Counted from the first letter of the stretch, positions 28,713 through 37,939 are shown. The stretch: 64,000 nt of DNA from CAWACC01 sp964390695 (GCA_964390695.1 CAYMKI010000002.1:6765-70764); one strand, 5' to 3'. Numbers and translations are program-made. The notes: a model not told the origin generated them from the sequence alone.

Positions 28713-29312
28713 CTATTGCGCATTCATCAAGCGATCTGTTGCTGTTTTCCAAACCGCAGACGCACCGTTTCCGGTTGTTGGGGTGGTAACAAAGTGCAAG
28801 CGCTTAAATGCCGGCAAGGTTTTCGATGCGCCAGATGCTCCGTTGTCAATGTATGCGGAGGCTCCATTCGGGAACACGCTCACAGGTGTTGACAAAGTGT
28901 TGACAATAACCACACAGTTGCGATCTGATGGAGGAGGCAACTTCACGTTGGCCGATGCTCCGGTAGCTGATGTGTAGATGTGCAAGTACTTATTCAATAC
29001 CGAAGTGGTTGTTACGCCACCAGAAACACCGGTAACTGCTGTATTCACCAAGTGACCCACCAAAGGATCAGCCGATACCGCAGCTACGGTTGCTTGCGAC
29101 ATTGCGCGAACATCGTCAGGAGACTCATAGACTTCAAGTTTTCTTTCTTTCGTGTTTTTCAGAAAGATAACCGCACCTCCACTTCTGCGGTTCATTTCGA
29201 TTCTTTTGATGTCCTCTGATGTCAGATAGAACACTCTGGGTGTAGTCAAATCACCCTTTGACGGCCCAATACGTCTTGCCGTCACTGGAAAACTTACTGC
29301 TTCGTTTGCCAT
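28713..29312 (-). CDS. Putative capsid decoration or head-auxiliary protein
   Basis: 199 aa. The N-terminal 70 residues are mixed; residues 75-199 are Thr/Ser/Val/Gly-rich and beta-rich with no Cys, like small head decoration proteins. It is monocistronic: a strong palindrome-containing promoter precedes it and a 22-bp palindromic terminator follows it, indicating a need for high and separate expression, like an abundant virion protein. It lies between portal and scaffold. Function is inferred from these features. Confidence 0.6.
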   Translation of the reverse strand: MANEAVSFPVTARRIGPSKGDLTTPRVFYLTSEDIKRIEMNRRSGGAVIFLKNTKERKLEVYESPDDVRAMSQATVAAVSADPLVGHLVNTAVTGVSGGVTTTSVLNKYLHIYTSATGASANVKLPPPSDRNCVVIVNTLSTPVSVFPNGASAYIDNGASGASKTLPAFKRLHFVTTPTTGNGASAVWKTATDRLMNAQ

Positions 29313-29354
29313 TTCTTTAAATTATTTAAGTTTTTTATGGGAATATCCCCACGT

Positions 29355-29396
29355 CAAAAGTATAATACTTTATTCGTAGTTGCAACTGTGTTGCAA
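29355..29396 (-). promoter_or_regulatory. Structural-gene promoter with TTGCAAC palindrome
   Basis: Minus strand: -7 box TACTTTTG at 29362-29355, exactly 19 nt, then TTGC as the -33 element within TTGCAAC-N3-GTTGCAA (29380-29396). The sequence ATTATAC before the TTTG of the -7 box is shared with the scaffold promoter at 26896. It drives the decoration-like gene, whose ATG is at 29312. Confidence 0.75.
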
Positions 29397-29403
29397 GTAG
29401 CGC

Positions 29404-31809
29404 CTATTTTGAGGTTGCTGCTGGTCTTGCTTTAGCTGCAGCAATTTGGAACTGGCCCATCTTCTCAACTTTCATAAGCTCAGTCATTCGGTTTTGTTCT
29501 TCAACAGATAAGGCAATATCCTTTTCTAGCTTGTACTTGACCTGCAATAAGAAGGCATCATCGCTTGCTTTCTGTTTTTGAAGATACATTTTGCCTTGTA
29601 ATTCCTGATCTAAAAGTGAACTCTTGGTTTGCATTTCAAGTTGCAAGGTTTGTTGCTGGGCCTGCGCAGCCGCATTAGCAGAATTGATATTTTTGCTTTC
29701 CTCGGCCTTGTACTGGGCTTGCATCTGCTGATTTTTGAGGTCGTTCTTTTGCTTCCGGTACATCTTCAGCAAGCGGATGGCTCGGTAGATGTTTGGCTCG
29801 GTTTGAATTTCGAATGCCTCTTCTTCGTATAAAGTGCCGGCCAAAATACCTGACTTGCAGTATTCATTGATCCAAGCCTTAATTTCTTGTGTAGGCTGTT
29901 TCATAGAGTAGCAACCTAGTTCATGCCCTGAGACATCTGACAACAACTTCAATACTGCCATGGCTTGCAGCCCTAGAGCCTCGGTGTATTGCGGTGCCAA
30001 GCCGGTTGCCGCCATCCCGGATATTGTCATTATCGTTCTTTGATGAGTCCCGAGGTTAATGGAATCAAATGCAAAGTGCAATCCTCGTAGCGCATCGTCA
30101 GTAGCGCCTGATGCCATGGTGGCCACTGCTTTGCCCATTTCTGAGTTCGGAGTGCTGGCATCCGTCAATTCGTTCAATCCAATCTGATCACGAAGCAAGT
30201 TTATATCTTGGATCATGTACTGGAAGTGCTTCTCCATGGCGTTTGAGATACCACCTGACATCTCTTGTATTGGCTTGAAGTTGGATAAATTGCCAGAAGC
30301 GTCCCTTCTTCTCCAAAGAAGCACGCCAGTTTCAAAATATATTTGAAGAGCCTCTTTAGGGGTAATAGTTTTTCCGCTTTTCCCCTCAATTGAGATATCT
30401 TGAAGTGCTGTGAATTCTATCGCTGGGCCGGCAGGAACAGATTTAGCCGCATGGTGTTGGAATTGCAGCCATTGGATCTGAATATTATCCAGTGTCGGGA
30501 TAATGGTTTCGATTATACACTTCTTTGTTTTGTAGATAGTGTATGGGGAAACTGTTTTCCCTAGGTTAGACTCATTCTTGAGCATGTCCTTGCTTTTGCC
30601 GTATTTGAAGACGTACTTGGTGCCCTTAACCCATAAGCATTGATACTGATTGTCTATTGAGTACCTAATAACTTTGGATTCATTCGACTCATTGAATTTT
30701 TGCTCGGTGACTCCTTTTTGCTCTAACTTTTTCCACCAAGAATATTCTTTACGATTCACAAATACATCTCCAAACTTGTTCTTTCCTTGGAGGTATGTTT
30801 CTACATCTGGAGAGAACCACACAAAGTCACCAACGGTAATTTTTGTGTTATCCCATGGATAGCACATATTTTCTTTGTAGTAATCTTCAACTCCAAAATT
30901 ATCAAATGAACGACCTTGCGCCTGCTCCGCTAATTTCTTCCACTCTTCTTCATTGCTCAGTTCATCTCCTACAATTTCTTTTAATTGGCCAATGGTCAAA
31001 TCCCAATACTCGCCAATATACTTTGCATCGTCAATCAAACTTTTGTTTGAAGTCGAGCATACCATTCTTTCAGGCACACATCTACGTCTTAATACTTTGT
31101 CGCGGACGCGATATGTTTTTGTAACACCTACTCCGACCTCTACCAAATCTCTTGCTACTTCTGCTAGGATGTCTGTGTAGTTGTCCTGCTCGTTCATGAC
31201 TTTGATCAAGTCCTGCATGATCATGCAGTAGTCCTCTTTGTAAAACATCTGCATAAAGATGTTCAACTCGGCCATGTTCTGAGGAAGAGGCATCACATCA
31301 TCCTCAACCGGAGATTCAAAAGGTATGCCAGTAGCTTTAGAAACATTATCCAAAAAGTCTTTGTTGATAATGTACTCCTGCAACTCCATTCTTTTCTTGC
31401 GCTTCTCATCCTGGGCTCGCTTGTCCACGGAGTAAACGCCAATGTCATTGTTTTGCTTTAACAACTTTCCGATAAGAACGTTGACGTATTTTGATGCGAT
31501 GTCTAATATCTCCCAGTTGAGAGCACGATAACTTGTCGCTGTCGGGTCCTTCTTGCTCTTTTCGTTGATTCCGAGTTTGGGTTTGTACTTGTCGATGCGT
31601 TGATTGCCCCGAGCATAAGAGCGCCACAAGTCATATTTATTGATCGAATTCGCACCTATGGACATACCTTGAAAAAGGCCATTGCTTTCTCCGCTTATGC
31701 CAACAGCATCTATCGCTTCGGCCCATTTAAGAGCATATTCTTTAGATTGTTTCTGCTCTGGGCTTACAAAGTCCGAAGGAAAGTTGGGGTTTTTCTTGTC
31801 AAATTCCAT
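29404..31809 (-). CDS. Portal protein
   Basis: 801 aa, the size of podovirus portals of the crAss-like type. The central part is alpha/beta with a DLVEVGVGVTKTYR-like stem/wing region near 225; a long coiled-coil C-terminus (about 690-780, Gln/Ala/Glu-rich) fits the barrel. It follows the terminase gene by 15 bases. It would form the dodecameric DNA gate at one capsid vertex. Confidence 0.85.
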   Translation of the reverse strand: MEFDKKNPNFPSDFVSPEQKQSKEYALKWAEAIDAVGISGESNGLFQGMSIGANSINKYDLWRSYARGNQRIDKYKPKLGINEKSKKDPTATSYRALNWEILDIASKYVNVLIGKLLKQNNDIGVYSVDKRAQDEKRKKRMELQEYIINKDFLDNVSKATGIPFESPVEDDVMPLPQNMAELNIFMQMFYKEDYCMIMQDLIKVMNEQDNYTDILAEVARDLVEVGVGVTKTYRVRDKVLRRRCVPERMVCSTSNKSLIDDAKYIGEYWDLTIGQLKEIVGDELSNEEEWKKLAEQAQGRSFDNFGVEDYYKENMCYPWDNTKITVGDFVWFSPDVETYLQGKNKFGDVFVNRKEYSWWKKLEQKGVTEQKFNESNESKVIRYSIDNQYQCLWVKGTKYVFKYGKSKDMLKNESNLGKTVSPYTIYKTKKCIIETIIPTLDNIQIQWLQFQHHAAKSVPAGPAIEFTALQDISIEGKSGKTITPKEALQIYFETGVLLWRRRDASGNLSNFKPIQEMSGGISNAMEKHFQYMIQDINLLRDQIGLNELTDASTPNSEMGKAVATMASGATDDALRGLHFAFDSINLGTHQRTIMTISGMAATGLAPQYTEALGLQAMAVLKLLSDVSGHELGCYSMKQPTQEIKAWINEYCKSGILAGTLYEEEAFEIQTEPNIYRAIRLLKMYRKQKNDLKNQQMQAQYKAEESKNINSANAAAQAQQQTLQLEMQTKSSLLDQELQGKMYLQKQKASDDAFLLQVKYKLEKDIALSVEEQNRMTELMKVEKMGQFQIAAAKARPAATSK

Positions 31810-31823
31810 GGATTCGTGATTTG

Positions 31824-34040
31824 TTATTCTGTAAAGTTACCATTTGGGCCATTATTGTCAAATGTATCAAACCAGTCCGAGATATTGCCGCTTGGCTTTT
31901 CATCTATTTCTGATACTTTTTCAGCGTGAACCAATGTGAATCCTGATGATACCGTTGCATCCGATTTTGTGGGGTTAGAACTATCAAAATTCAACCAGTC
32001 TTCAATCGTATTATCGAATGGCATCCGGTGAATGTGGTTGTTTATAAAAGCTATCAACCTTCGCGTGTAGTAGTCAATCACCTCTGACGTGGAGGCATAA
32101 CCAGCATCATCCGAGTTGACTTGCAGGTCTACCTCTGACTGAACAAAGTCCTTTGGATACGCTAAGAACTTCTCCAGTCCATTTGTTTCGAAATAGGTAT
32201 TTAGCGAGGGTACGTTTCGCTCGGGTAGAAGTTTGCAGCCCAAAAAGATACACGCCATAGCCGTGTCTTCAAAAGTAGTTTCAGGATCTTCCGGTCGGTT
32301 TATGTACTCAAAAATAAAGTTGTGCGATGTCCAGTCCTTTTTTTCTTTTCCGTAATCGGCTATGCCGTCATACAACCTGAATCCGTGAATTGCAGCCTTA
32401 GAAGCTCTAGGATCCTTTGTCTTTGAGTATTTGATAGGGTCACTGCCTATTCGGAATAGGTGATCATTCTTTGGATACTTCAGTTTCCGGGAGAACCCCT
32501 TAGAATCATAACCCCACTCTTCTCCAAAGTTGTTCAATATCTTTGCTTGATCGGGGTTTTTAATCATGCTGTACTCATCTGGAAACCATGCCCAGTTAAA
32601 CCTGCCTGCATGATCATCGCGCTCCCACCATACCGGACCAAATTTGTCTTTAACCCAGTATAGGTTTCCGCGAACGTATGGAGGTTTGGCCATTCTATTT
32701 CGAATGTGCTCAAGCCTGTCCGACAAAAGCATGACGTTAAAAATAGACTTGCTTTGATCTTTAATGAAAGCCTCTGTTTCATTTCGAGGGCTTTTGCGCA
32801 TACGACTGCCCAACTTCTTTAGGTCAGATTTTAAAGCGTCAAAGTCATTTTGAATTTTAATGTTTGCTATCTCTCTATTTACATTCCCAAACTTATTGCA
32901 TGGAGGACCGTAATTCTTTCCGGTAACATCAATGTATGGCTCAAGGGATGTGTCAGTGTCTAATGATGAAATCAGATGTCTATGAATTTTTGATGTTGTA
33001 AATCCGTTGCCATCCAACTGCTTCATGTCGCTATCCTTCCATAATTTGTGGCATTCGTCTCCACCTTCGTTCATCTCTTCAACCGTAGTTGTTTTTCTTA
33101 GGACTCCGATTTTGCGATGGTTACGAAAAACGGTTTTAAGATTAGTTTCATGCCGAACATAAACGTCAGCTACTATCTTTGGATTACACTTGCCCACCTC
33201 ATCTTCTAACACGTCCCCCAGCGTCTCCTTATCCAATACTTTTTCACCTGGAGCCACGGCAAAGATTGTGCTTATGAGTTCTAGGTCTGGACCAAATTCT
33301 AAGTTGGTGCTCTCTTTCCCTCGAATTGATCTACGCCTGAATACAAGTTCTGACTGAGTATTCGTTCCGTGGGCATACTCTGGTTTGAAAAATTTAGGAA
33401 GAGCGTTAAATAATGGGACTGTTTTTGCCTGAATTAATACTCCTTTTGCACCTACTTCAAAATCATTGCTTTGAAGTGCTGCTCGGTGATTATGAAACAT
33501 TGTTGCCCTATTTGTTATGCAGGCCAACTCTTCCGAGGTTTTGCCTGTTCCCCGGCTCGCAATGAACAAGTAACCCATGCTCTTAGGATTCTGTTCGCAC
33601 CACTTCCTTATATAAAAATTGTCTCTTGAAAATCTGTAATAAAATGGATAGCCATCATTTTCTTTGTGATCAAACTTGCAATAAGTCAAATACCAATAAT
33701 GATGTTCGGTTAAATACGTCAACTCGCCATCTATCATTATGTGTACTCCAAACATTCTACGCTTCCACTCTCTCCTTCGGTAGCGCTCGCACATAGGATC
33801 GACAAACATGGTTTTCTTTTTGCCCCGTAAAATCAATTCCTGATCTTGACCTTGCTTGTATTCTTCTTCAAGTGATCTTTCGAGATACCATTTCGGAATG
33901 GGCTCGCGCTTCCAGTATTGTTCTTCTCGGTGAAGTCCGTAGTTGATTATCTCTGACTTGTCGGCTGGCGGTGGAGGAATGTGGCATTTAAAACCTTCGC
34001 CTACAATTATTGATGTGCCACCTTTATACGGATAATACAT
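31824..34040 (-). CDS. terL: Terminase large subunit
   Basis: 738 aa. Walker A ASRGTGKT is at 161-168 and Walker B LGDVLEDEVG at 274-283, with the catalytic Glu inside EDE. The nuclease half begins near RIGSDPIKY (about 510) and includes the acidic YDGIADYG region. The long N-terminal extension is typical of crAss-like terminases. It packages DNA through the portal encoded next. It overlaps the 222-aa gene upstream by 17 bases. Confidence 0.9.
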   Translation of the reverse strand: MYYPYKGGTSIIVGEGFKCHIPPPPADKSEIINYGLHREEQYWKREPIPKWYLERSLEEEYKQGQDQELILRGKKKTMFVDPMCERYRRREWKRRMFGVHIMIDGELTYLTEHHYWYLTYCKFDHKENDGYPFYYRFSRDNFYIRKWCEQNPKSMGYLFIASRGTGKTSEELACITNRATMFHNHRAALQSNDFEVGAKGVLIQAKTVPLFNALPKFFKPEYAHGTNTQSELVFRRRSIRGKESTNLEFGPDLELISTIFAVAPGEKVLDKETLGDVLEDEVGKCNPKIVADVYVRHETNLKTVFRNHRKIGVLRKTTTVEEMNEGGDECHKLWKDSDMKQLDGNGFTTSKIHRHLISSLDTDTSLEPYIDVTGKNYGPPCNKFGNVNREIANIKIQNDFDALKSDLKKLGSRMRKSPRNETEAFIKDQSKSIFNVMLLSDRLEHIRNRMAKPPYVRGNLYWVKDKFGPVWWERDDHAGRFNWAWFPDEYSMIKNPDQAKILNNFGEEWGYDSKGFSRKLKYPKNDHLFRIGSDPIKYSKTKDPRASKAAIHGFRLYDGIADYGKEKKDWTSHNFIFEYINRPEDPETTFEDTAMACIFLGCKLLPERNVPSLNTYFETNGLEKFLAYPKDFVQSEVDLQVNSDDAGYASTSEVIDYYTRRLIAFINNHIHRMPFDNTIEDWLNFDSSNPTKSDATVSSGFTLVHAEKVSEIDEKPSGNISDWFDTFDNNGPNGNFTE

Positions 34041-34692
34041 CTTTTATTTCCTCGTAAGGTTTCTCGGTAAGTATCCTTTCGGCTGTCTCGGGTCTGATTG
34101 CCTCTGAGAATTCAGCCTCTTGTAAATCTTTGTTGTCTCCAAAAAACTGCTCGTACAATCTTTCCAACTCTCGCATACGAAGATTGCAGGACTCCATTAA
34201 CTTGTCCTTCTTAACGGTAGAGTCAATTACGTCCTTATCGTCCAAAGCTCCTTCGCCTTTTCCCTTGCCTACCGGATTAAATCGGAGCACGCGATAGTCA
34301 AACAATTCCTGTTCGCAGATGATGATCTCAGTCCACACATGGCTTTTCTGAATCTTCAAGAATCGCATGATGGCTGCGGTTACGTCTTCATCTTTGATGT
34401 CCATGACATCTTGGATCTTGACTCCCCACTTGCCGTCCTTTCTTTCAAAGCCAGCATCTTTAGCGGCCTCGCTTTTACGTTCGGCTAAGTCGTGCTGAAA
34501 TTCTTGAACTAGCTGAGTGTTCTTATCATAAACGAATACAATGTATTTTATTAACTTATCAAAGTCAGCGCGAGATTTTAACTTGGTAAACTCTTTATGA
34601 CTAAATATCTCTGGAAATGTGTTTTTGTCAATTACGTCAGCCTTATGGACTTTCCACTTGACCAATGAGTATCTATCATATCTTGATTCCAT
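34024..34692 (-). CDS. Hypothetical protein adjacent to terminase, possible small terminase analogue
   Basis: 222 aa from the ATG at 34692 (MESRYDRYS); an upstream ATG would overlap the HNH gene by 59 bases instead of 17. Helical and charged, with no clear helix-turn-helix. Its location directly before terL and size suggest a packaging partner, but no small-terminase signature is visible. The HNH gene inserted in front may have changed its 5' end. Confidence 0.6.
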   Translation of the reverse strand: MESRYDRYSLVKWKVHKADVIDKNTFPEIFSHKEFTKLKSRADFDKLIKYIVFVYDKNTQLVQEFQHDLAERKSEAAKDAGFERKDGKWGVKIQDVMDIKDEDVTAAIMRFLKIQKSHVWTEIIICEQELFDYRVLRFNPVGKGKGEGALDDKDVIDSTVKKDKLMESCNLRMRELERLYEQFFGDNKDLQEAEFSEAIRPETAERILTEKPYEEIKDVLSV

Positions 34693-35194
34693 TTGACACG
34701 TAGATAAGATCATGTTTAAAATTACCTCTTGCAATAGTGGCCCTTACGGTTCCGGGATTTATATCCCTTGCTTTTGCCGCATCTTTCATGTTTTGATAAT
34801 AGATTCCAGTTCTTAAATCTAATACCCATTTTGATTTACTAAGATACTCCTTTCCTTTTGTTGAGAACTCTATCATCCTTCCTGATTTTTTAGCATGAAG
34901 CATGTTTTCAAAATGTGTGCACCATTCAAGATTTTCAATACTGTAATCAAGCCGATTGCTATTTATGTGATTAATCTCTGGCTTGTTTTCTGGATTTGGA
35001 ATCCATGCCTTTGCAACAAGTCTATGCATAGTAACTAATTTTTTGTATTGGTTAACACACAGAGTTACTACCATGTATCCTTGACTATTCGGATATGGTT
35101 TTAAAAACTCACCAGTTTTAAGATTTTTTACCTTTAAATCTTTGGTTATTGAGTAATAACTTTCCCAGCCAAGTATTGGTTTTTCGTCAATCAT
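34676..35194 (-). CDS. Free-standing HNH homing endonuclease (NUMOD4-HNH-NUMOD1)
   Basis: 172 aa. NUMOD4-like start (LGWESYYSITKDLKVKN), HNH core VTMHRLVAKAW near 53-63 and EINHINSNRLDY near 73-84 with NLEWCT, then a NUMOD1-type helix-turn-helix near 120-160. It is coupled to the GroES-like gene by ATGA and overlaps the next gene by 17 bases. Second of three related homing endonucleases. Confidence 0.9.
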   Translation of the reverse strand: MIDEKPILGWESYYSITKDLKVKNLKTGEFLKPYPNSQGYMVVTLCVNQYKKLVTMHRLVAKAWIPNPENKPEINHINSNRLDYSIENLEWCTHFENMLHAKKSGRMIEFSTKGKEYLSKSKWVLDLRTGIYYQNMKDAAKARDINPGTVRATIARGNFKHDLIYVSNGIKI

Positions 35195-35457
35195 TTCTTG
35201 TAGTCGTAAAGGTCAATGCTTCCGTGCCGGATAACTCGCAACTCTTGGCCGTCCTCTTCAAAGTCATAGCCTGCCTCTGAGGGGATAACCACTATCATGC
35301 CCGGCTCAATCTTCACTTTCTGTTCGCTCGGGCCAACGGCAACAACTTCCCACATCTTGATTTTTTGACCTTCGACTGGGATAATAAGGCCCGATTTTGT
35401 TTTTGTCTCGGGTGGGATGGGCTTAAGAATCACCCTATCTTCTGTTGGGAATAGCAT
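35191..35457 (-). CDS. groES: GroES-like co-chaperonin (Cpn10)
   Basis: 88 aa, slightly shorter than cellular Cpn10. It has the DRVILKPIPPETKTKSGLIIP opening with a mobile-loop region (about 17-30), then VVAVG, VKIEPGMIVVIPS, and the ELRVIRHGSIDLY end. Phage GroES homologues (for example T4 gp31) replace the host co-chaperonin for capsid folding. It is encoded next to terminase and portal, as expected. A second, three-repeat GroES-like protein is encoded at 44963. Confidence 0.85.
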   Translation of the reverse strand: MLFPTEDRVILKPIPPETKTKSGLIIPVEGQKIKMWEVVAVGPSEQKVKIEPGMIVVIPSEAGYDFEEDGQELRVIRHGSIDLYDYKK

Positions 35458-35485
35458 AATTAAAGGGGGTTAGAATGTCGAAAAA

Positions 35486-35752
35486 TTACTCTGCTGGCGC
35501 TACCGGAGCCTCAACAACTGGTGCTGCCTCTGCGTTTTCGGCAATTGTGGCAACTGGTGTTGTTTCTGCTGCTGGCGGTAATGGATTTTCATTAGTTGTG
35601 CTTGAGCCTTGTTCTCCTTCTGGTGCCGGAATGATTTCAGCCGCTTCAAGCGCTTCTTGTTCTTTTTTCTCGCGCTCAAACTTCTCCTTCTGGAGTCTGA
35701 TCTCAGTGAGCAATTTGTCGTTTTCGAGTTTGTCAATGTCAGACTGTTGCAT
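35486..35752 (-). CDS. Small acidic coiled-coil protein
   Basis: 88 aa. Residues 1-42 are a charged coiled coil; residues 43-88 are Pro/Ala/Glu/Thr-rich and disordered (APVVEAPVAPAE). Low complexity prevents a family call. It is the last minus-strand gene before the lone plus-strand gene, with a 69-bp divergent spacer. Confidence 0.55.
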   Translation of the reverse strand: MQQSDIDKLENDKLLTEIRLQKEKFEREKKEQEALEAAEIIPAPEGEQGSSTTNENPLPPAAETTPVATIAENAEAAPVVEAPVAPAE

Positions 35753-35770
35753 AGTTGTAATGTTTACGGG

Positions 35771-35803
35771 TTTGTGAAATTAAAATCAAATTTGCGATAT
35801 TTG
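35771..35803 (+). promoter_or_regulatory. Candidate Bacteroidetes-type promoter for the lone plus-strand gene
   Basis: TTTG at 35771-35774, a 21-nt spacer, and GATATTTG at 35796-35803 (one mismatch to TAnnTTTG), 18 bases before the ATG. Weak match; the spacer must also serve the divergent minus-strand gene. Confidence 0.35.
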
Positions 35804-35821
35804 ACTCAAATAAACAATGCC

Positions 35822-36520
35822 ATGCCAAAGAAACCATCATTCGTAAAAAGCCTGTTCATGTCTCGCAAAGCAAAAGATCGGGCAGGTTTGGAGTCGATTA
35901 AAACCGGTGGCGAGTACACGATTAAGAGCCGGAACAAGGTTTCTAACCCCGTCAACCCTTCACAAACACTTCCCCGTGGAGCCAAAGTGAGCACTACAAT
36001 GCAATCAACGGATGTGGTGAAGACTCAAAAAACTCCTGACACCTCCCGAGAGGTGACGATTGATGTTCCAAAAACTGAGTATAAGCCTGGCGATATGCAA
36101 ACTGGTGGCGTGCGCGATCGCAAAACAACCATTCCTTTGGGGGCTTTGCTGAAGGAGAAACCTGCAAAAACTCAAATGCGCATTGATGCCCAGAAAGAAG
36201 GCAAGACTTCATACAACTACAAAGGAAAAGAAGAGTATTCAGGAAGAAACGAGACCACCTACACGCCAAAGAAAATCAGCGTTCCGGTGCCGGGCAAAGA
36301 AACCACCTCGAAAGAGACGGTTACGAAACCAGTGACAAAGGTTGATTATCCTACAACCAAAAAGACTGGCTCAAATAAAGGTGTCAGCATGGCTATTCGT
36401 AGAGTCTCCGGATCTGATTCAAGAGGCCGAGGACAAAACTACAAAAGACTCGATGTAAAGGTTGGCAAAAAGGTTATTCCTATCATTAAGGTAAAAACCA
36501 ACACTCGCAGATCAAATTAG
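35822..36520 (+). CDS. Basic, disordered protein (lone plus-strand gene)
   Basis: 232 aa from the ATG at 35822 (MPKKPSFVKSLF). Very rich in Lys, Arg, Thr, Ser and Pro with almost no hydrophobic core, and with repeated K-T/V-P patterns; strongly basic. No family is recognised. It could coat nucleic acid or be packaged with it. It is the only plus-strand gene within the 52-kb minus-strand block, ends in TAG TAG, and converges with the CAP-like gene, whose stop it overlaps. Confidence 0.7.
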   Translation: MPKKPSFVKSLFMSRKAKDRAGLESIKTGGEYTIKSRNKVSNPVNPSQTLPRGAKVSTTMQSTDVVKTQKTPDTSREVTIDVPKTEYKPGDMQTGGVRDRKTTIPLGALLKEKPAKTQMRIDAQKEGKTSYNYKGKEEYSGRNETTYTPKKISVPVPGKETTSKETVTKPVTKVDYPTTKKTGSNKGVSMAIRRVSGSDSRGRGQNYKRLDVKVGKKVIPIIKVKTNTRRSN

Positions 36521-36903
36521 TAGTACACTCTAACGCAGGTGTAGTACGTTGTCCCTACTTTAAAAATCCCTACGCATATTTTTTGCGCTCGGCTCATAAG
36601 TATCTTCTTGTGACCTTTTGAATGCATGAAAGCATCCAGCGCTAGCGGTAATGTCCAGTTTTTTGATAGCGTCTCTCCGCAGTTTTTTTCCGTTAACTTA
36701 TGGGTAAACCATATTGAGGCTACTTGAGCCGACTTATCTACTTTTGCCTGACTGCTTTCTTGGTACTCCAATTTCTTTTTGAATCGCTTTGCCCTTTCGT
36801 GGTTGACCAAATCTGCAAAATACTTGCAGCTATCCATGCTGAGAGATTGAGAAGTGGCCTCAATACAGGTTATAAAAGTTAAAAATATTGTTAGTCTTAA
36901 CAT
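36517..36903 (-). CDS. Secreted CAP/SCP-like protein
   Basis: 128 aa with an N-terminal signal peptide (MLRLTIFLTFITCIEATS). The mature part shows the CAP order: LVNHERAK, a central His (FTHKLTEKNCGE), ALDAFMHSKGHKKILM and a final TTYYTCVRVYY beta strand. Three or four Cys could form disulfides in the periplasm. CAP proteins are found in bacteria with varied roles; in a phage it is unusual. Overlaps the methylase stop region by seven bases. Confidence 0.6.
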   Translation of the reverse strand: MLRLTIFLTFITCIEATSQSLSMDSCKYFADLVNHERAKRFKKKLEYQESSQAKVDKSAQVASIWFTHKLTEKNCGETLSKNWTLPLALDAFMHSKGHKKILMSRAQKICVGIFKVGTTYYTCVRVYY

Positions 36904-37913
36904 AAAATTTTACCCCAAAGTGTTATCCATGCTTTTTCTGCCGCCTGCTCCACAACTCCGTTTCCTGCCATGCGAAGAAGGTCTTCTCGATAGTTGTACC
37001 CATGAGCTGTAAGACCCATGCCGGGTTCAACACGAGGTTCTTCCCACTCATATTGTGATTGCCCGGGTCGCGCTGGCCATCTTGTTTGTAAACTATTGTT
37101 GTCAATGATTCCTGAGTTCCCTTTTTCCCGTTGCTTCTGTCCTGAAATCCCAATCTCACTTCGTGGGCTACCGGGGTTGGCCAGTTCATTACTTGGCTGT
37201 TCAAATCTATCGTATATCCCTCCTTCAATTTCCTCTGATAATTTCCGCTTTCCTCCAAATCCGGATTCTTGAAATCCCGCGCTTGTGGAGTTGCCCAATT
37301 CAGTTCTTGCTTTACTTGCATTGATAGCGGAGTTCCACCTTGTTTGTATTTCGTATTCCTGTTTGAATCGTTCGCGGTGTGCGTTGTCCACAGCAAGGAT
37401 GAATAGTCTTTTTCTCTGGTGCGGAGCGCCAACTTCTTCCGCACTGAATATTCCTTCTTCAACCGTGTAACCAAGTTGTTCCAAATCTGATCTGATTTTT
37501 CGGTATCCGATAGAGATGAGACCGGGGACGTTTTCGAAGAAGCACCAAAGAGGTCTAATTGTACCGACAATTGAGTTTTCGCCTGTGACTGTGTACCCCC
37601 AAAGCCATCGCTCGTCTTGATCACCCTTTCGCGCTCCGGCAACTGAGGCAGGCTGGCAAGGTATTCCTCCAGTGATTCCGTGTATTTTATTGCGAAAAAG
37701 TCTTGAAGGGAACTTGATAAGGTCCGAGAAAATAGGTGCTTCACCCAGTATACCCTGTTCCATCTGCTGCACCAGGTTTTCGATGACGAAACCTTCCCTT
37801 TCCACGTAACATTTGACTGAAACATTGACGCCTGCTCGTTCAAGTCCTCGTTCAATTCCCCGCATCCCTGAGCAGAGAGAAATGACACTTTGAGATTGTT
37901 TGTTAAAATCCAC
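36897..37913 (-). CDS. DNA (cytosine-5) methyltransferase
   Basis: 338 aa. Motif I SLCSGMRGIERGL (12-24), motif IV GGIPCQPASVAG (82-93, nucleophile Cys86), motif VI ENV (127-129) and motif VIII QRKRLF (166-171); the target recognition region spans about 180-290 and motif X with NGVVEQAA lies near the end. It probably protects phage DNA from host restriction or acts on transcription. A second same-strand frame is open across the gene but has no motif and is not called. Confidence 0.92.
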   Translation of the reverse strand: MDFNKQSQSVISLCSGMRGIERGLERAGVNVSVKCYVEREGFVIENLVQQMEQGILGEAPIFSDLIKFPSRLFRNKIHGITGGIPCQPASVAGARKGDQDERWLWGYTVTGENSIVGTIRPLWCFFENVPGLISIGYRKIRSDLEQLGYTVEEGIFSAEEVGAPHQRKRLFILAVDNAHRERFKQEYEIQTRWNSAINASKARTELGNSTSAGFQESGFGGKRKLSEEIEGGIYDRFEQPSNELANPGSPRSEIGISGQKQREKGNSGIIDNNSLQTRWPARPGQSQYEWEEPRVEPGMGLTAHGYNYREDLLRMAGNGVVEQAAEKAWITLWGKILC

Positions 37914-37939
37914 ATTTTAGTTATTAAAAAATTAAGTTA

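Noticed and set aside
35609..35821. Upstream extension of the plus-strand basic protein gene to 35609
   Set aside because: The extension overlaps the acidic coiled-coil gene antisense and would place the start upstream of the candidate promoter; the ATG at 35822 starts a polar, basic protein with consistent composition.
36923..37915. A 330-aa reading frame overlapping almost the whole cytosine methylase gene on the same strand
   Set aside because: All methylase motifs are in the other frame; this frame has no recognisable domain and its composition looks like a shifted coding sequence. Open length is a by-product of base composition.
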